DNA of 33,981 nt from Chitinophagaceae bacterium (lineage in GTDB: Bacteria > Bacteroidota > Bacteroidia > Chitinophagales > Chitinophagaceae). How positions within the stretch are numbered: position 1 is the first letter of the stretch; each line of letters begins with the position of its first letter. The position numbers were made by a program, and so were the translations under genes. The stretch lies in NCBI GenBank assembly GCA_025923075.1, contig JAICGN010000039.1, positions 1 through 33,981 of the forward strand, read 5' to 3'. Below, one piece after another: positions 30,916 to 33,981 of this stretch. The notes below the pieces were generated by a model. That model was not told the origin of the DNA, did not search any database, and was given only the letters and a program-made list of their open reading frames with translations.

Positions 30916-30964
30916 AATAAATACTTTCTTCACGGATATTTTTTAAACAAAGGACCCGCAGGTA

Positions 30965-31777
30965 ATGATTATTCTAAAGACACATGCTGAGGTGGAGCTG
31001 ATGAGGCAAAGTGCCTTGCTTGTAAGCAACACGCTTTCTGTTGTCGCAGGTGTGCTTAAGCCTGGAATAACAACATTAGCACTTGATAAGTTGATTGGTG
31101 AATATATTCATGATCATCATGCGGTGCCTTCATTTCTTAATTATAATGGTTATCCTTTCAACTCATGTATTTCAGTAAATGATGTGGTAGTACATGGCTT
31201 TCCCAATAAAAAGGAATTAAGAGAAGGCGATATTGTTTCAGTGGATATAGGTGTGATATTGCACGGATGGCATGGAGATCATGCTTATACTTTTGCCATT
31301 GGAGATCCCGGCAAAGATGTGATGCAATTGATCAGGGTTACCAAGGAATCCTTATATAAAGGCATAGAAAAGACAATCGCCGGCAACAGGATCGGTGATA
31401 TTTCATTTGCCATACAGCAACATACAGAGAAGAAACATGAATATGGTGTAGTGAGAGAATTAGTGGGCCACGGTTTGGGAAAAAATATGCACGAAGATCC
31501 GCAAGTACCCAACTATGGTAAAAGAGGCAGCGGTGCCAAGCTAAAAGAAGGAATGGTGCTGGCAATCGAGCCAATGATCAATCTTGGCAAAAAAGAAGTA
31601 TATACGGAAAGCGATGGCTGGACCGTTAGAACAAAAGATGGTAAACCCTCTGTTCATTTTGAACATGATGTTTGTGTAAGAAAAATTGAAGCGGATATTC
31701 TTTCTGATTATGCGCCGATCGAGGCTGCAGAAAAATCAAATGTAAATTTGTTCAGTGAATATGAAATAGTCGCTTAA
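30965..31777 (+). CDS. map: Type I methionine aminopeptidase
   Basis: 270 residues. The metal ligands are all visible: Asp94 (VSVDIGV), Asp105 (WHGDHAYTF), His169 (VGHGLGKNMHED), Glu202 (LAIEPMINLG) and Glu233 (VHFEHDVCV). His77 (VVHGFP) and His176 are the substrate-site histidines. It removes the initiator Met and keeps the common secY-map order. The next gene would normally be infA, but here a gene on the other strand follows. The stop TAA shares TTAA (31774-31777) with the GNAT stop on the opposite strand. Confidence 0.98.
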   Translation: MIILKTHAEVELMRQSALLVSNTLSVVAGVLKPGITTLALDKLIGEYIHDHHAVPSFLNYNGYPFNSCISVNDVVVHGFPNKKELREGDIVSVDIGVILHGWHGDHAYTFAIGDPGKDVMQLIRVTKESLYKGIEKTIAGNRIGDISFAIQQHTEKKHEYGVVRELVGHGLGKNMHEDPQVPNYGKRGSGAKLKEGMVLAIEPMINLGKKEVYTESDGWTVRTKDGKPSVHFEHDVCVRKIEADILSDYAPIEAAEKSNVNLFSEYEIVA

Positions 31778-32223
31778 GTTTTTTTCTTATACTCCCATTC
31801 CCACACTTCACCATCTTCAGGATCGGTTACAAAACCTAACAAAACAAAACTGTTTTTTTCCAAAATTCTTGTCGAGTAATTTTTTTCAGGAAGTGTTCTT
31901 GCAGTAATTCTTACCGAAGGATCGGTAGCCAATGACAGTTCAACTAATTGTCTGCATATCCTTGTGCCTACACCTTTTTGTCGGTGATTTTCCATTGTGC
32001 CATAAGAAATTTCAACCGTATTATTAATAGGCTGTCCTTTAAAAGCAGCACTGCCGATCAGTTCACCATTTTCTTCTGCGTAGTAACATATCCATGGAGG
32101 ATTAAATCCAACTCTTTTATAAAATTCAATGCACATGCCAAGGCTTTCATTGCACAAGGGATTGTTGGCAAAGGCTTCGTTTTCTTCCAGAGTTTGATTT
32201 ATAGGTAGCAGGGTCATGTTCAT
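31774..32223 (-). CDS. GNAT-family N-acetyltransferase
   Basis: 149 residues. The acetyl-CoA motif is in VEISYGTMENHRQKGVGTRICRQLVELSL, where RQKGVGT is the R/Q-x-x-G-x-G/A loop. A second block NYSTRILEKNSFVLLGFVTDPEDGEVWEWEY matches the RimJ/RimL-like C-terminal part (N-x-x-S-x-x-x-x-E-K-x-G/S-F). The substrate is unknown. Its ATG overlaps the TGA of the pentapeptide gene in ATGA, so they are translationally coupled. Its stop overlaps that of the convergent map gene by 4 bp. Confidence 0.9.
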   Translation of the reverse strand: MNMTLLPINQTLEENEAFANNPLCNESLGMCIEFYKRVGFNPPWICYYAEENGELIGSAAFKGQPINNTVEISYGTMENHRQKGVGTRICRQLVELSLATDPSVRITARTLPEKNYSTRILEKNSFVLLGFVTDPEDGEVWEWEYKKKT

Positions 32224-32792
32224 TCAATTTCAATATCATATTTAGCCAGAAGTCCGGCAATTCCGTGAATTGAAAACTTTGCTTTCTTAATTTTATTTAA
32301 TTCCGGATCGATCGAATAATTGCGAGCTGTTCGAAGATCTGCCTTTTCCAGAACAGTATTTTCGAACTTGGCTCCTGTAAGGTCACAATCATCCAATAAA
32401 CAATTGCTGAGGTCTGCCCCAGTAAAATCAACTTCTGAAAGATTTGAGTTTTTAAATCTTGTTTTTTTAAGTTTCAGTTTGTAAAAGGAGCAGAGGTGTA
32501 GAAAGCAGTTGTCAAAATCAACTTCAAAAAGAAATTGATCACAGTTTTCAAAATGCAGGCCGAGTAGTTTACAATTTTTAAATTTCACATTTTTAAAAGC
32601 TGTTCCGGGCAGCTTCGCTGTACTTAGATTGCAAAAATTGAATTCACATTCTATAAATACCCTCTTCGATAGATCGGCACTGGAAAGATTACAGTTCAGA
32701 AAGACGCAGTTTTCATAATCGGCAACTGGCAATTCAGCTGCAGTAAAATCTTCCCTTTCAAATTTTTTGTCTTGTATATATGTCCGTTCCAT
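32220..32792 (-). CDS. Pentapeptide-repeat protein
   Basis: 190 residues. From about 22 to 152 the sequence runs in A(D/N)Lxx-type fives: NCVFLNCNLSSADLSKRVFIECEFNFCNLS, then AFKNVKFKNCKLLGLHFENC and SNLSEVDFTGADLSNCLLDDCDLTGAKFENTVLEKADLRTA. This predicts a right-handed quadrilateral beta-helix. The C-terminus (SIDPELNKIKKAKFSIHGIAGLLAKYDIEIE) is the cap found in many Qnr-like chromosomal relatives. Qnr/MfpA proteins protect gyrase by mimicking DNA, but whether this one does so is open. It is coupled to the GNAT gene. Confidence 0.9.
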   Translation of the reverse strand: MERTYIQDKKFEREDFTAAELPVADYENCVFLNCNLSSADLSKRVFIECEFNFCNLSTAKLPGTAFKNVKFKNCKLLGLHFENCDQFLFEVDFDNCFLHLCSFYKLKLKKTRFKNSNLSEVDFTGADLSNCLLDDCDLTGAKFENTVLEKADLRTARNYSIDPELNKIKKAKFSIHGIAGLLAKYDIEIE

Positions 32793-32822
32793 TGCTTATG
32801 TTCGTTTATTCAAGTGGTTTAA

Positions 32823-33788
32823 TTATTTATCCAATTGTCCTTTCAACTGGACATAACTCCATGCGGTAAGTGGCAATATGATCAACATAAAAAGCACCAA
32901 CCATGTTCTCAAAATAAAAAACAGGAGAATCGTAAACAATAAGAGATAAAATGGATAAATAAAAAGCGACAAAACAATCTGCATAGAATCTACATGCCCG
33001 GAGTTATTGTATTTTTTGTGTACCCAATATTTTATGGGTAAATAAAGTGGCGCATGAACCAGCCAGCCAATGGCCGCAGGAATAGCCAGGAATATTTTTT
33101 TTAGTAATGGTATTTTTATTGTCAATATGTCCTTTTGTTTGGCTTTGTCACCTTTTTCTATTTCGAATACAAGCGGGCGAAGCTCGTGCTGTAGTTGATT
33201 ATTAAAAACCTGGTTCCAGGCGCCATCGCTTAAATTTTTATCAAAATCATTGACCGTAAAAATATTTCCAAAGTTGACAAAGAGATTTTTTCCAAATCGC
33301 TCAAACGAACTGTAGTTGATGCCGACTGGTAAGATCTTTAATGAAATATTTTCCTGTTGGCATTTATAAGCAAGCCTTGCTGTCCCTTTTTTTAGTGAAC
33401 GCAAATGCCATTCATTCTCACAAAGTCCTTCACTAAAGATGAGCACAATTTGATTTCGTTTGAAAAGTTCAATACAAGCGTCAAAGGTCCTATAATTCTC
33501 AGAGAGATTTTCAACGCCTTCGCTGGGACGGTATACCGGCAGCATTTTAAGTTTATAGAAAAGCTTTGTTATCTTTTTATTTAAAAATGCATCGCCTCTT
33601 GTCAATGACCAGACCGGTTTTTCGAAAAGGATATCCATCAGCACGGCATCAAGAAATGAATTGGGATGACTGCAAGCCAGGATCATTGGGCCGTTTTCCT
33701 TCAGTAATTCGCGGTTGTTAATAACGATCTTTCTGCAGAATATCTTAGCAGCAAGCCTGACAATGACTTTTAAAACAGAATAGAGCAT
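32823..33788 (-). CDS. 1-acyl-glycerol-3-phosphate acyltransferase-like (LPLAT/PlsC family) membrane protein
   Basis: 321 residues. The catalytic block is ACSHPNSFLDAVLM (38-51), with His41 and Asp47, that is HX5D rather than the HX4D of classical PlsC. LPVYRPSEG (about 88-96) and LIFSEGLCENEW (about 115-126, in place of PEGTR) follow. The C-terminal half has three hydrophobic stretches (about 229-250, 273-292 and 295-310). This pattern fits the LPLAT group with HPNxxLD. It likely acylates a lysophospholipid or sugar lipid, with acceptor unknown. Probably first gene of the minus-strand operon, 30 bp before the pentapeptide gene. Confidence 0.9.
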   Translation of the reverse strand: MLYSVLKVIVRLAAKIFCRKIVINNRELLKENGPMILACSHPNSFLDAVLMDILFEKPVWSLTRGDAFLNKKITKLFYKLKMLPVYRPSEGVENLSENYRTFDACIELFKRNQIVLIFSEGLCENEWHLRSLKKGTARLAYKCQQENISLKILPVGINYSSFERFGKNLFVNFGNIFTVNDFDKNLSDGAWNQVFNNQLQHELRPLVFEIEKGDKAKQKDILTIKIPLLKKIFLAIPAAIGWLVHAPLYLPIKYWVHKKYNNSGHVDSMQIVLSLFIYPFYLLLFTILLFFILRTWLVLFMLIILPLTAWSYVQLKGQLDK

Positions 33789-33800
33789 GCACTGTAATGA

Positions 33801-33857
33801 TAATTAATAATTAGTAATTCCTGCCTGCCGGTAGGCAAGAATAATTAATAATTCTTC
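33801..33857. repeat. TGCCTGCC/GGTAGGCA palindromic element
   Basis: TGCCTGCCGGTAGGCA at 33822-33837 (8-bp arms with one G-T pair) is flanked on both sides by TAATTAATAATT direct repeats. It lies between the divergent acyltransferase and flavoprotein genes. It is another of the dispersed palindrome types seen in the ribosomal spacers, though of a different sequence. Confidence 0.6.
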
Positions 33858-33868
33858 ATTTTTGTAAG

Positions 33869-33981
33869 GTGTCAAAACATTTGATAGTCATTGGAGGAGG
33901 GGCCGCTGGTTTTTTCTGTGCGATAAATGCAGCACGGTTACATCGTTCACTAAGCGTTACCATCATTGAGAAAAGCAATAA
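33869..33981 (+). CDS. HI0933/BaiN-like FAD-dependent oxidoreductase, N-terminal fragment
   Basis: From GTG at 33869 the frame is open to the window edge (37 codons): KHLIVIGGGAAGFFCAINAA, then RLHRSLSVTIIEKSN. IGGGAAGFFCA is the GxGxxG FAD-binding turn with following helix, and TIIEKSN is the second strand with the ribose-binding Glu. This is the start seen in the YhiN/HI0933/BaiN flavoprotein family. The class is inferred from only 37 residues, and another two-dinucleotide-binding-domain flavoprotein is possible. Divergent from the acyltransferase gene. Confidence 0.75.
   Translation, partial: MSKHLIVIGGGAAGFFCAINAARLHRSLSVTIIEKSN

Overview
The window comes from a member of the Bacteroidota, most likely the Chitinophagaceae or a close relative (inference). 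Three things point there. The promoter in front of the ribosomal operon is of the TTTG-N20-TAnnTTTG type. Protein types typical of the phylum occur: a two-component hybrid kinase with Reg_prop/Y_Y_Y sensor, a PorT-like outer-membrane barrel, BlaI/M56 pairs and many Sec/lipoprotein signals. Short A/T-rich leaders without a clear Shine-Dalgarno precede most genes. No tRNA, rRNA, CRISPR array, transposase or phage gene was seen.

Left part, minus strand (1-5672). A BlaI/MecI-type repressor with two tandem operators heads a tight four-gene run: blaI - DoxX membrane protein - WD40 lipoprotein - M56 (BlaR1-like) metallopeptidase, the last running off the window edge. Upstream lies a two-gene membrane operon: a YbhN-type flippase-like protein and a GT39 (ArnT-like) glycosyltransferase.

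Middle part (5747-17899). This holds a secreted beta-helix/PA14 protein, a diheme cytochrome c lipoprotein, a DEAD-box helicase with a DbpA-type tail (minus), a monoheme cytochrome c lipoprotein, a cupin, a propeller-sensor histidine kinase with its NarL-type response regulator, a hemerythrin-like protein (minus) and an outer-membrane barrel. A 21-bp sequence is shared exactly by the upstream regions of the cupin and hemerythrin genes. Related GTTATGC sites lie upstream of the response regulator and in the cytochrome region, which suggests a small local regulon.

Right part (17931-31777). A strong promoter drives the S10-spc ribosomal cluster rpsJ rplC rplD rplW rplB rpsS rplV rpsC rplP rpmC rpsQ rplN rplX rplE rpsN rpsH rplF rplR rpsE rpmD rplO secY map. 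The usual neighbours are missing from both ends: no rpsL-rpsG-fusA upstream, no infA-rpmJ-rpsM-rpsK-rpsD-rpoA-rplQ downstream. Its most unusual trait is that 19 of 22 gene junctions carry an inverted or tandem repeat element of one of several families. These usually start right after the stop codon and end shortly before the next start. Elements of the same family recur at different junctions, sometimes inverted, and one palindrome also occurs inside the GT39 coding sequence.

Right end (31774-33981). A minus-strand operon encodes an LPLAT acyltransferase, a pentapeptide-repeat protein and a GNAT acetyltransferase, the last two overlapping by ATGA. The start of a plus-strand flavoprotein gene runs off the window.
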